From assembly GCA_013339895.1 (NCBI GenBank), contig JABACO010000009.1, positions 5,010,344 through 5,074,343 of the forward strand: 64,000 bases of DNA, in the 5' to 3' direction. The position numbers and the translations under genes were made by a program. This document shows, in pieces, positions 25,784-34,960 of the stretch. This DNA comes from Ephydatia muelleri. Lineage: Eukaryota; Porifera; Demospongiae; Spongillida; Spongillidae. Below the pieces are notes generated by a model that was given only the letters and a program-made list of their open reading frames with translations, made no database searches and was not told the origin of the DNA. The first letter of the stretch is position 1, and each line of letters starts with the position of its first letter.

Positions 25784-26675
25784 GTGAGTCACTAGTTCAG
25801 TGTGTGCTATTATCCTTAACTGCTGTCCATATGTACATGTAGTTACTAAATACAATCGTTAGTCTCAGACAATTTTGAACTTTCCATTTGTGTTGAAATG
25901 GGTGAAATGAGTTCAGCATGCATGATTGCATGAAGCTGATGATAAGTAGTTTCCTGGATAACATACTTTATAAATGCATGATGCATGTGTTTTTAAACCA
26001 TTCATGGTTTGCAGTTGAATGATGCCATTATTGTTGTCTCTATCCTGACCACTGACTTTCATAAACACCTTCTTACTCTTTTACTTCAACTGATTGAAGT
26101 GCTGCTTGAAACTCTATGAATTGTTTTACACAAACCGAACACTTGGTATGATTAGTGTCATGGTCTTGTCACTGGAATTTTGGTCCTGGTCATTTTAGTC
26201 CTGGGGACCAATTTTTTCTTTGAAAATTTTAGTCCCCTCGGACCATTTTTTTTGAAAATAATGGTCCGCTCTAGAAATTTTGGTCCCCCATCCCATCCTA
26301 TTGTAATGATTTACACTAAAGGTTTTTATCTTCACGCAATAAAGTTTAATTAATCTGATTGGTCAATATGTTGCATACGCTTCACAGTTTCAAAGTGCTC
26401 AGAAAGGTTGCATAGATAAAGGCACTCTCGTTCATGACTGTTGTCATCATGGCATTCTTTTGGTGCAAATCTCAACCGTTTATTGCTGATGCCTGAAGGA
26501 CAATACACAAAATCGTTGTGCCAAGCAAATTGGCAGTGCCATATATTTCAATTTCTGTTGCCCACACTTTCTGTTGATCCATCTTTGTTGTTCGCAAGTA
26601 CTGTCCCATTGTTTCAGATGATGTCAGGTAACAAGACAGCTGAGCAGGATTGTATGATGTGACAAGTACCCTAAG

Positions 26676-27080
26676 TCATGCATGATCCTCTTGACGTCCA
26701 GTTATTTCTTGAGCCACAGCTCTAATAAAGCAATCCCCATCACCTGTAATGCGACCATGTATACTAGGAGCTTGGTCCAGAGCAATATCCAAAGGTTTTT
26801 CATTGTGATCACGATTCCCTTTGACAAATTGAAGTCCTAAGATGCTGCACATATTATTTTGCCAATCTCTGCAAACTGGCAGGTACAATACTGTGTCAAC
26901 AGTATGATTGGATATCTCTATAATTGATCCATCTGTACTATTGTCTGCTTTGTCTGCCACTGAACGGGGTGTTTGTGCAGCATCATCCCCCATCTCATCT
27001 GCACTATTGTCTGCTTTGTCTGCCACATCATCCCCCATCTGGCCCAGTCCACCTGAGTGTTGACCAGAAAGGGATTCCAT
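26676..27080 (-). pseudogene. OTU-domain protease part of the Ginger-like element
   Basis: The frame contains GRITGDGDCFIRAVAQEI near its C terminus. It matches the catalytic Asp-x-x-Cys start of OTU cysteine proteases (deubiquitinases: D in GDGDC, then the Cys). Two copies of an acidic DKADNS block precede it. The frame stops soon after the motif, so the histidine half of the domain is missing or lies in an exon I cannot see. It is probably the C-terminal module of the transposon protein. Confidence 0.6.
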
Positions 27081-27192
27081 ATAAAATGTTTACAACTGCT
27101 GCACATAATTACACTACATGTATAGATATTTTGTCCAGTCTTGCATTATTATAGCTTCTAATTTACTAATACAATCTTCAATGGCAACATTA

Positions 27193-27432
27193 TTAGTGGT
27201 TTAAACACCATATTATGATCTTACCATTTAAAGGGAAGTGATCATCTGCAATGGATCTGTAGTCTTCTGAGATACTGCCATAATTGCTTAGGCTGCCATC
27301 ATCCTCAGAAGTATGTGTAGGATTGGAACTATGATCAGCATCGGAACCTAATGGTTTTCTGTAAACTTTCAAATGACCACCAGTTGCACTTGTCACTTTT
27401 CCATCATCAGAACATAATTTATACACCCCTCT
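27193..27432 (-). pseudogene. Ginger integrase C-terminal exon (GPY/F-like)
   Basis: The segment GVYKLCSDDGKVTSATGGHL then KVYRKP has the beta-strand spacing of the GPY/F module that follows integrase cores in gypsy and Ginger proteins. An acidic, serine-rich linker follows it. It is on the same strand and in order between the integrase core and the OTU part. Confidence 0.5.
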
Positions 27433-27602
27433 TTACTTCACTCTAGTTATTGTATAGGGTCCCACATACGTACAACTTAGCTTCCCTCCTTTTGTCTTTT
27501 TACGAGTGAAGTCCTTCTTCAAAACAAGTTGTCCAATTTAAAACTCAGAAGGCTTTGGCATGCTTTTTGTCATACTGATTTTTATACTTAATTTGAGCAA
27601 CT

Positions 27603-27887
27603 TTAATGTTCTTTGCTTTTTTCTCCATGATCTGGCTCTACCATTTCATCGTAATGTTTGACGAGTTCCTCTACTGACTCAGACTGCATTTCAATGTCAA
27701 TCGGAAGGTTTGGCTGTCGACAAAACATAAGGGAGAAAGGAGTATGCTTTGTTGCTTCTTGCCTTGATGTGTTATAGGCAAACACACATAAATCAATGTA
27801 ATAACTCCATTGTTCTTTTTTCGATGACACATATTTAGACAACATATTTTGCAATGTTTGATTGAAGCGCTCGGTAAGGCCATTTGC
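27603..27887 (-). pseudogene. Ginger integrase exon with catalytic Glu
   Basis: The exon starts after an acceptor TAG with ANGLTERFNQTLQNML. E in this motif is the third DDE residue. It continues to AYNTSRQEATKHTPFSLMF, a segment typical of gypsy/Ginger integrases. It has an open frame down to 27603. Confidence 0.75.
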
Positions 27888-28057
27888 CTACACATAAAAA
27901 TTTGATACATGTCATACAACACACCCATCAAACATGTGTATGTAGTTTATCATTTCAAAGGTAAGCACAGAAATGCTAAAATGTTATAATCCATGCACAT
28001 TTCCTATTATAAAATGAGCATAACCCTTAAATAATGCATGTGAACTTATGTACCAAC

Positions 28058-28174
28058 CTGGGGGTGATAGGGTGTTATTCCAAGAGTTTTGCATATCTCA
28101 TCATTAAGTTTGTTGTCAAACTCTCTACCATTGTCAGACACCACAACATGAGGTAGACCCATCCGCATGAAAAT
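28058..28174 (-). pseudogene. Ginger integrase exon with second Asp
   Basis: A 117-nt exon lies between TTTCAG and the donor GTTGGT. It reads IFMRMGLPHVVVSDNGREF and then a segment ending ITPYHPQ. The D of SDNG is the second catalytic residue. The neighbouring exon continues the motif, so the intron cleanly separates YHPQ from ANG. Confidence 0.75.
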
Positions 28175-28260
28175 CTGAAATCAACGCAATGTAAAAAATT
28201 ATGGTATTAAGCTGTATTCGCATTATACAACAACTTGCTTTAAAAATTACAGCTGCCACT

Positions 28261-28444
28261 GTGACAGCTTTGTTATCAATGGTTGGGATTGCCTCTACAC
28301 ATTTAGTGAATTAATCACTAACAGTGGGCCTATAAAGTCTATGCCGATCATGTACCAAGGAGCTTTGACTGATATGGGATGTAGTTGTGGTACTCCAGTT
28401 GTTAGCTTGCGATTCATCCGCTGACACACATCACACTTTGATCT
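28261..28444 (-). pseudogene. Ginger integrase exon: zinc cysteines and first Asp, internally deleted
   Basis: RSKCDVCQRMN supplies the CxxC of the HHCC finger, and MIGIDFIGPL supplies the first catalytic Asp. The frame is then lost at GPLLVIN and resumes in another frame at KCVEAIPTIDNKAVTVAA. About 15 residues expected between them are absent. A donor GTAATT follows. Confidence 0.7.
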
Positions 28445-28503
28445 CTAAAGAGAACAGTTAAAAACTGTTGTATTAAAAAAAATCGAGTTTGCATAAACCC
28501 TAC

Positions 28504-28668
28504 CAGATTATTGACATCTTTAACCATTCCATGCCACATAAAGCGCTCTTTAATTCTGAAAAGAGTTCTGCTTTTCCCCATGTGACCTGATGTGGGGTCA
28601 ATGTGACTGGAAAGAACAATTTTCTGTTGCTCCTTGGAACTCTGAATGTATCGAAGTAAAACTTTACC
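28504..28668 (-). pseudogene. Ginger integrase exon: HH of the zinc finger
   Basis: The exon runs between CTATAG and donor GTAGGG. It contains SSHIDPTSGHMGKSRT (the two histidines of the HHCC finger) and RFMWHGMVKDV. It joins in frame to the CDVCQR exon. Confidence 0.75.
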
Positions 28669-28975
28669 CTATAGAAAAGTAATATGAATGGTTGTAATGC
28701 ATTTAGTTATTGTCAATTAGTAAGGAGCGCATCTTAGCACTGATTACAGTGAACTCTGGATAACTAATCACAGCAGGGGAAAAACAAAGGTGACTAGTTA
28801 AACCTGAGTGAATAATGATGAGATGTATGAAAACCTAATACAAAGCAATTTGTAAAAAGACATACTGACTAGTGAGGCAAGAGTGGCTAACTATCACATA
28901 AATTACTTTACAGTAGTTATGAATGGTGAGTTCACATACAAGTGATACAACTATACCGGTACATGCAATGCGCTT

Positions 28976-29296
28976 TTATTTCATAGCTTTACGCGACAGA
29001 CCGCTGCAAAAGGTACTTGCCTTGCCCTTCCTTTTTTGCCTGTAGAATAGCTCTCCTCTACTCGACACTGAAAACTTCAAAGCTTTTTCCCGTATCGTCC
29101 GCTTTCTTACCTTTGACGCTCCATCACAATATTTGCCACTGAGAAGATACTTCGAACACTTCGCCAACAAGATCACCCTCAACATCCGAAGATCCTTCCA
29201 TCCTAGCAGCTTTCTGAAGACTTTACAACACCTTGATTCGACACGTGTAGAAAACGCGCAGGCGCAAGCAAAGAGAGGACTAAAATTTTCGGACAC
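28976..29296 (-). pseudogene. Possible N-terminal part of the Ginger-like protein
   Basis: A 106-residue basic open frame (KRTIREKALKFSV, then GELFYRQKRKGKA) is on the same strand, upstream of the integrase exons. The GELFYRQKRKG segment resembles material before the finger in such transposases, but I cannot prove it. Confidence 0.4.
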
Positions 29297-29396
29297 GGAT
29301 CAAAATTTTCAGGCAAAATTGGCCCACCCGGACTAAAATTTTGTTCCTAGGACCAAAATTTTTGGCGGACCTAAATTTCCGTAACAGTCTTCTTCA

Positions 29397-29747
29397 TTAC
29401 TGCACTGCTGTAACGGTACTGTTGAACTGATGCCCCAATGATGATGATTTCTTGTTTGAAGCATTTCTTTCATCAAACATTATGCTGTTGATGTGTCTAA
29501 CCTATTTCCCAGATGTGCATGTGCAAAGTGGTAATACACTGATAAGTCATGGCAACAATGGAAGATAAGTCACACTTCCTTAGTGTCAATGACGCTTGGA
29601 TCCATTGGTTGTATTTCTATATTATTGTGTTATTCTTTCAGCATCCTTACTGGATTGTTTGCGTGCAGGTTTCTTTTCATCGAGATGTACTCGCGTGTAT
29701 GTTGTGATTGTCCCGAGATGTTTTTACATTGTTTTCTCCACACACAG
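29397..29747. other. Intron remnant
   Basis: This is host intron between the Ginger-like element and the next ankyrin exon. No motif was found. Confidence 0.4.
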
Positions 29748-29849
29748 CCAGGCTCCACCACTCCCCTTCACCAAGCTGCTGAAAAGAGTCATTATGACAT
29801 TGTGGCAGTCCTGTTGTCATATAATGCTGACGGCACCATAAAGGATCAG
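29748..29849 (+). CDS. Ankyrin exon (34 codons)
   Basis: It reads PGSTTPLHQAAEKSHYDIVA then VLLSYNADGTIKDQ, a full ankyrin repeat. The acceptor is CACACAG and the donor is GTATGA, phase 0-0. Unlike the 27-codon exons it covers a whole repeat including the G-x-TPLH start. Confidence 0.8.
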
Positions 29850-30087
29850 GTATGAAACACACACATTTCTATTGCAATGTCTACGTACAGTCATCTTCAA
29901 TACTTGGCAGTGATATATCTGCTATGCCAAATGCATGCCACACTTACATGTTGAGAAGGTGTTACATATTTAGTGTGCTTTTTAGATCCTACTTCTGTTT
30001 TTAACTGCGCAATGTTTCATTCGTGATGCAGTTACAGTGTATGCATCATTTAGTACATGGACTGTAATGTAACATTTCTTCATTTAG

Positions 30088-30156
30088 AAGGGGAGAACAG
30101 CACTTGACCTATTAGTACAGAAATATAAAGAAAACATTTCCGAACTCTTTGCCAAG
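30088..30156 (+). CDS. Ankyrin-terminating exon (23 codons)
   Basis: It reads KGRTALDLLVQKYKENISEL then FAK, the capping half repeat of the array. It lies between acceptor TTTAG and donor GTGAAA, phase 0-0, and leads into the coiled-coil exon at 32441. Confidence 0.75.
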
Positions 30157-30359
30157 GTGAAACCTCTTCATAAGTGTAGTACTATTTCTAAACAAATGAC
30201 GTGATGGTCAGAATTGATGCACAACATATTTTGCATTCATTCAGTCAATAATAATAATACTTATTATTATGTATAATTTTCAATTGTCAAGTATACATGA
30301 CATACATATATACGAACCAAATACGATGTGTTAATTATCCAAACAAAGTTACAATTATT
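30157..30359. other. Intron, microsatellite-like AT region
   Basis: The sequence has an AATAATAATACTTATTATTAT palindrome-like stretch at about 30246-30270. It is not coding. Confidence 0.35.
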
Positions 30360-32185
30360 CAGCCTGATTGTGGTAGTCTGGAGAGGATGGCTCTGGACAC
30401 CGACCTCACCAAGATGATGTTGAGACGTCCATAAATGTCGGCAACCACTGCAGCTCAGGGCTGGGAGAGGCTAATTGACAGGTGGGATGCCAACCTAGAC
30501 AAAACAGTCTGAGCCTCCCTACCCTAATGACCAAATGTTTCGACAGCCATGGGGATACATGTCCAGCCTAGTTCCGTGCACATGGTGCTGTTAGCATTAA
30601 GCTTCTTAGCTCAGCACCATTAGCTGCAGCTCCAGAGTGATGAATAGCTTCAGGTAGGATGGCAGGGCAAAGTGGTGAAGTCACAGTGATATCCAAAGCT
30701 GCATGTTTACCTCTGTCCCACCCAGCAATTAATACATCAGCTGGACGAGTATGGTCATGACCTCCACCCCCTTTCTCCACTGCTATACTGAGATGGGCAG
30801 TGCAGCACAAACTAGCTATGACTTCACGCAGGAGGTTGTGTCGCCACACTACATCTCCTCCATGTCGGCAAGTGACACAATGATGACCCAAACGGTCCAG
30901 ACCAACACCTGGGCAGAAAGGGCGCATTGCAGTCACCGATGTGTCCAATCCCAGCCACCACCAGTCAGCCACCTGGTACTCATTGGGTTCCAAGTGTAAA
31001 CCAAGTTCAGTAAAAGGAACCACTGATAACCAGGCAGCAGCACGGGAGGCTGATTCAGATAAGAGGCAAGCCTTGTTGGCAGGAGAAGCATTTTCTAACA
31101 AACCGTGGAAGAGATTCATGTCAATTATGGAGGACAGCACCTTTTGTGTTGGTGGAGAAGCTAGTACTGATTCAACAGTGAGTGCATCTGGTGGAGAGAC
31201 TATGGCATTGTACAATGTGACTGCCTGCTGAAGACAAGTGTTGTCCAAGCATCCATGGCCAGAAGACATCAAAGACGCAATGAAAGCAGCAGGAGCATGA
31301 AGTGAGAGAGAGCGAAGACCAAGGCCTCCATGCCTAAGTCCAAGTTGTGCCTGATGCCACGCCCCATCGGAAACATCAACTGCAAGACTAGTTGAAAAAC
31401 ACTCTCTCACTGCCTTGTCAAACTGTTCAAGAGCATCAGAGGCCAAATTGGGTGGGGTGGCATGAGCCAAATGAACCATTCGGCAATAACTTCCTGCTAC
31501 CCGAAGAAGTGTGACAGCCACTTGCAAGTCAATTCCTGCCATCTCTTGTAGGCACTGGAGTAGAGGTTTGGCCTGTGTGCACAAGTCTGCAATTACCCTG
31601 GAGCAGTGTATGTAGTCACCCACCGGGGCAACCAAAATAACTAAGTTGGGCAGGGTGGAGCACGGTATTGCAGAAGGAAACAAAGTGTTGCCTCTACGGG
31701 CAAGCAATTCACACTTCCCCAGGTTAATTTGGAAACCAAGAGCTGGGCCCAATCATGGATGAGAAAGAAGGCTCTCGATACTGCTAGTCGATTACCTGCT
31801 AGGACCCCGTCATCCAGGTACCAAGCATGAAACAGGAGGTCAATGTACTCATCATCAGCGTCAATAGTTTCTGTAGAACAAGAGAGACCAAAAAAGGTCC
31901 CAAAGGGTCTCCCTGCTGCACACCAAATTGAGGATGCCAGAGGAAAGGGTGGGTCCCGTAACACCAAACAACCCAGGGTAGAATTTCTGGGAAGAAGGTA
32001 GCACATTCATCCAAGATAGCCTTCTTGATACCATGTTGAAGGCATTCCACATGTCCACTTTAAAAACCACAAAGTCATCATCATCCCAATGGTCATCGAT
32101 ACATTTCCTAAGTCCATGGATGATACGTTCAGAGCCTGAGCGGCATGCTACCCCCACCTGTAGGGGTTGGAAGAGATCACGTGCT
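30360..32185 (-). pseudogene. Non-LTR-type retroelement remnant: RT plus C-terminal endonuclease-like domain
   Basis: Minus-strand frames give RT motif A (VFKVDMWNAFNMVSR, about 32060), motif B (VQQGDPLGPFL) and motif C (WYLDDGVLAG). In the 394-residue frame at 30568-31752 there follows a CPGVGLDRLGHHCVTCRHGG zinc-like motif. RPADVLI and ALDITVTSPL come next and fit the PD-D pattern of restriction-like endonucleases. Frameshifts separate the pieces and the 5' part is missing. The coding similarity continues with breaks to a TGA near 30362. It shares its C-terminal half with the fragment at 47576-48615. Confidence 0.75.
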
Positions 32186-32440
32186 TTTGTTATTATTATA
32201 ATTGTTATTATGATAATACCACTAACGTGCTTGGGGATTGGTAATGTCATTTGGGAGACGCCAATCCAGGGTTGACACATTTAAAATCCTAGTAATAAAT
32301 TTGGTTACATCCAGACATTACTGGATGTACATAGCACATGTATGATGTTTAGCATTTTATTTATTGATGAGCATTATCATTTTCTGTATCTATTATTGAA
32401 TGGTACTTATTTATATTGTTCTTGTTGCAACGTTTTGCAG
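32186..32440. other. Intron end before the kinase exon
   Basis: An ATTATTATAATTGTTATTATGATAAT tract marks the 5' edge of the retroelement. The remaining sequence is intron up to the acceptor TTTTGCAG. Confidence 0.4.
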
Positions 32441-34096
32441 AAGTCAGCAGGATCTATTGCAAAATCGAATGAACAGTTGATAAACAAATTATCCACTGAG
32501 AAACAGAAATTAATTCTACTTCAAAAGTGGGCATCCATTGCAGAAGAAAGAGCTGCAACAGCTGAAAGAAGAGCCACTGTGGCTGAAGAGAGAGCCATTC
32601 GAGCTGAAGAGACTGCTTCTGTGGCTATTAAGACAGCTACTTGTGCTGAAGAGAGAGCCATTGCTGCTGAGAAAAGAGCAGTCACTGCTGAAGAGGGGAA
32701 AATGGCTTCTGACAGCAGGGCCACATTGTATGAGGAGAGGGCCATTTCAGCTGAGACCCGAGCTGCATCAGCAGAGAAGAGGGCCACTGCATCTGAGCAA
32801 CGAGCCATTGCTGCAGAGGGAAAAGCAATCACATTTGAACAACGAGCCAGTGTAGCTGAAAAAGAGTGTGCTATCACTAAACAGAAATGTTCTGAAGCCT
32901 TAAGACTAACTGCTACAGCTGAAGAGCATGCTAGGACAGCGGAAAGAAGGGCTGCTATAGCTGATGAAAGATCCAGCATTGCAAACAAGAATGCCAAGAC
33001 AACAGAAAAAAGAGCAGTTATAGCGGAAGCAAGAGCTACTTTAGCTGAGACGAGGGCCTCTGTAGCAGAAGACAGGATCAAGGTTGCTGAAATGGAGACC
33101 ATAGCTGCAACCACCATGTTGGCAACACTTGAAGAGAGAACCAGGAATTCGGAGGATGCAGTGAAGATGTTGCAAACTGATGCACATATGTCTGATAAAA
33201 GAATTACAGAGCTTGTGCAAACTAATGCAGCTTTGGAGGGAAGGGTCACAAGAGCTGATCTGCAGATCCGTGACCTGACTGCACGATGCCAACACCTCCA
33301 AGTACTGCTAGACAAAGCCAATGCACCTTCATGGGTTCTGAAGAAGGATGACATTGTGTTTACCGACAAAGAGTTAGGCAGAGGAGGGTGGGGTGTGGTG
33401 AAGGCAGCAAGGTTCTGTGGACTGGATGTAGCTGCTAAGCTCCTTCATGAAGCAATCTTATCTTCCCACAATCAGCAGCTGTTCATGAGGGAGATGAACA
33501 TTGCTGCACTGGTGCGGCACCCTAACATATTGCTATTCATCGGAGCCACCCTGGGTCAAGAGTGTGTCATCCTCACAGAGCTGATGCAGACATCCTTAAG
33601 GGCAGTTCTAGAAGAGAAGGAAAGAAATAAGTTATCCACGTCACGCCAGCAAGTATCCAACATTGCTATGGATGTGGGAAAAGCCCTGAATTATTTGCAC
33701 TTAATGAAACCAGATGCCATCATTCATCGAGACGTAAGCAGTGCTAATGTGCTCCTGGAGCGTTTAGGAACAGATTTGTGGAAGGCCAAGTTGTCAGACT
33801 TTGGTTCATCCAACTTTGCACGTCTGGTAAAGACAGCAGGCCCCGGTAACTTCACCTATGCAGCCCCTGAGAGTTCTGATCCTGAACTGCAATCTCCCAA
33901 AATGGATGTCTTCAGCTATGGAATTCTTCTTTTGGAAATGTCTCATGGTTACTTTCCAGATGTGCACAACAGACAAGAGCTCATTCAAAAGCTTTCATGG
34001 TCAATATTGAAAACAATGATTTTGGAATGCACAGCAAAAGACCCAAAGCATCGTCCAAGCATGGCTGATGTACTGATAAAACTGAATAGCGTATAA
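32441..34096 (+). CDS. Last exon of the ankyrin-coiled-coil-kinase gene
   Basis: The exon starts after TTTTGCAG and encodes 551 residues to a TAA. Residues about 25-285 form a coiled coil built of a seven-residue theme (AEERA, AEKRA, AETRA) repeated some thirty times. A protein kinase domain follows: glycine loop LGRGGWGVVKAA, lysine in AAKLL, HRDVSSANVLL, LSDFGSSNF and AAPESSDP. The domain ends shortly after RPSMADVL. The catalytic Lys, HRD Asp and DFG Asp are all present, so the kinase looks active. HRDVSSAN rather than HRDLAARN suggests the tyrosine-kinase-like group. The upstream exons add ankyrin repeats, which would be the ligand-binding part of a cytosolic signalling protein. No membrane segment is seen. 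Confidence 0.88.
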   Translation, partial: KSAGSIAKSNEQLINKLSTEKQKLILLQKWASIAEERAATAERRATVAEERAIRAEETASVAIKTATCAEERAIAAEKRAVTAEEGKMASDSRATLYEERAISAETRAASAEKRATASEQRAIAAEGKAITFEQRASVAEKECAITKQKCSEALRLTATAEEHARTAERRAAIADERSSIANKNAKTTEKRAVIAEARATLAETRASVAEDRIKVAEMETIAATTMLATLEERTRNSEDAVKMLQTDAHMSDKRITELVQTNAALEGRVTRADLQIRDLTARCQHLQVLLDKANAPSWVLKKDDIVFTDKELGRGGWGVVKAARFCGLDVAAKLLHEAILSSHNQQLFMREMNIAALVRHPNILLFIGATLGQECVILTELMQTSLRAVLEEKERNKLSTSRQQVSNIAMDVGKALNYLHLMKPDAIIHRDVSSANVLLERLGTDLWKAKLSDFGSSNFARLVKTAGPGNFTYAAPESSDPELQSPKMDVFSYGILLLEMSHGYFPDVHNRQELIQKLSWSILKTMILECTAKDPKHRPSMADVLIKLNSV

Positions 34097-34241
34097 TTAA
34101 TTCCTATGATGTGTAGAATATTTGAAGCTGAAACTCTATTATTGCCTTCCCTGTGTTAGATAATTGTAAGTTGATGTGATTTAGATTCTACTAATGTCGT
34201 ATGCCAATATCGGGTTGGTGCTGGGGTGTGGTGGCTGTGAC
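34097..34241 (+). other. 3' UTR of the kinase gene, split by the Polinton
   Basis: Only 139 bp separate the TAA from the left target duplication. No AATAAA occurs before the insertion. The sequence resumes at 62591, where ATTAAA at about 62733 could be the original polyadenylation signal. Confidence 0.5.
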
Positions 34242-34878
34242 AGTAGTAGGGTTTTTTACACTAATTGGAACCCCCTTTTTTTTTCATCCCTCTCACCGCC
34301 CCTCAAAACCCCATTTTAATCTCCTCTCGTTCACTGGGAGTACAAACTGTAGATTTTTGTGTTAAAAAAAATAAAACTTCTTTTTTTTTTAAATTTATGA
34401 TGCAGAAAAAACTACAAGAAATTTTTGGTGTGTTTTTAAAGGCCGTGCAAAATAAAAAACGTGATTTTGGGTTCTAGAAGTGAGCCAAAAATACTACAAA
34501 TAAATAATGCAGAAAAATCTACAGCTTATTTTTAAAATAAAACAACAAATAATTTGTATATTAGATCGAATGGGAGAACAAAAGAGCAGCAGATAAAAAG
34601 CCTAGGATTAGAGACGAAGGAGCGTGATCCTAGGCTTTTTTATATGCATGAGGAGGTTAAAAAGGAAGATATGGAATAAAAAAGAGGAGTAGTTGGAGGT
34701 AGTAAAGTGAAAGGTAGTTTAAAGTAATTTGTAATGGAAATCGGAATGGTAGTTAGGGGTAGTAAAATATGTGGAAAACAAAGTGGTAGAGTACTTGGTA
34801 GACTAAAGGAGAGTGCGCATTCTCTCGTACTTTTCTTTGTATTCTGCCATAGTAGCCTTCTGCGCATTCTGTGAGTAG
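34242..34878 (+). repeat. Left terminal inverted repeat of the Polinton
   Basis: It pairs with 61964-62590. The arms are nearly identical apart from a 9-bp length difference near 34556-34566 and a few substitutions and homopolymer shifts. It ends in GTGAGTAG. A hairpin sits inside at 34595-34640. Confidence 0.95.
34595..34640. repeat. Hairpin inside the left TIR
   Basis: AAAAAGCCTAGGAT and its exact complement ATCCTAGGCTTTTT are separated by 18 bases. It resembles a stem-loop with a CCTAGG core. The same hairpin is in the right TIR (62200-62245). Confidence 0.8.
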
Positions 34879-34960
34879 GAGTGCGCTGAAATGTATTTTT
34901 ATAAACGCGTATAAAAATTACAGGAATATAGAAATAATTTTTTTTCTAAACTTAACATAT

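Larger units (their letters stand above)
6930..26035. repeat. Intronic tandem array of a ~350-440 bp unit, with ~2.5-kb higher-order repeats
   Basis: About thirty diverged copies of one unit are recognisable. Each contains GAACTTTCCATTTCTGTTG, GCATGATTGCATGAAG, CATTATTCTAAGTGCT, CTAATGATGACTTCTGC and ACATCAGGGGGTAAGTATG. Copies run head to tail from 6.93 to 26.04 kb, broken by the gypsy element and by foreign DNA at 22281-23468. Above this lies a longer period: ankyrin exons at 13826, 16417, 18992 and 21510 are spaced 2591, 2575 and 2518 bp apart. The units do not code. Segmental duplication of a block made of intron units plus one exon explains the layout. Confidence 0.85.
26167..29396 (-). 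mobile_element. Ginger-like DNA transposon, degenerate
   Basis: The element begins TGTCACTGGAATTTTGG and ends with the complement of TGTTACGGAAATTTAGG. It is flanked by an exact 4-bp duplication GTCT (26163-26166, 29397-29400). The subterminal regions hold many scattered GGTCC and AAATTTT motifs in inverted orientation. The minus strand encodes an intron-containing gypsy-like integrase and an OTU domain. There is no reverse transcriptase, so it is a DNA transposon rather than an LTR element. Ginger elements are known for integrase-type transposases and TGT termini. It sits in the intron before the exon at 29748. Confidence 0.8.

Noticed and set aside
6930-26035. CRISPR-like or satellite array
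   Set aside because: Units are 350-440 bp, diverged, intronic and carry no constant spacer/repeat division. They are eukaryotic intron repeats.
30751-31231. Plus-strand genes in the retroelement
   Set aside because: They overlap the minus-strand RT frames, which carry recognisable catalytic motifs.
32521-33369. 282-residue minus-strand gene
   Set aside because: It is the shadow of the AEERA heptad repeats of the kinase exon. The plus frame has splice support and a kinase domain.
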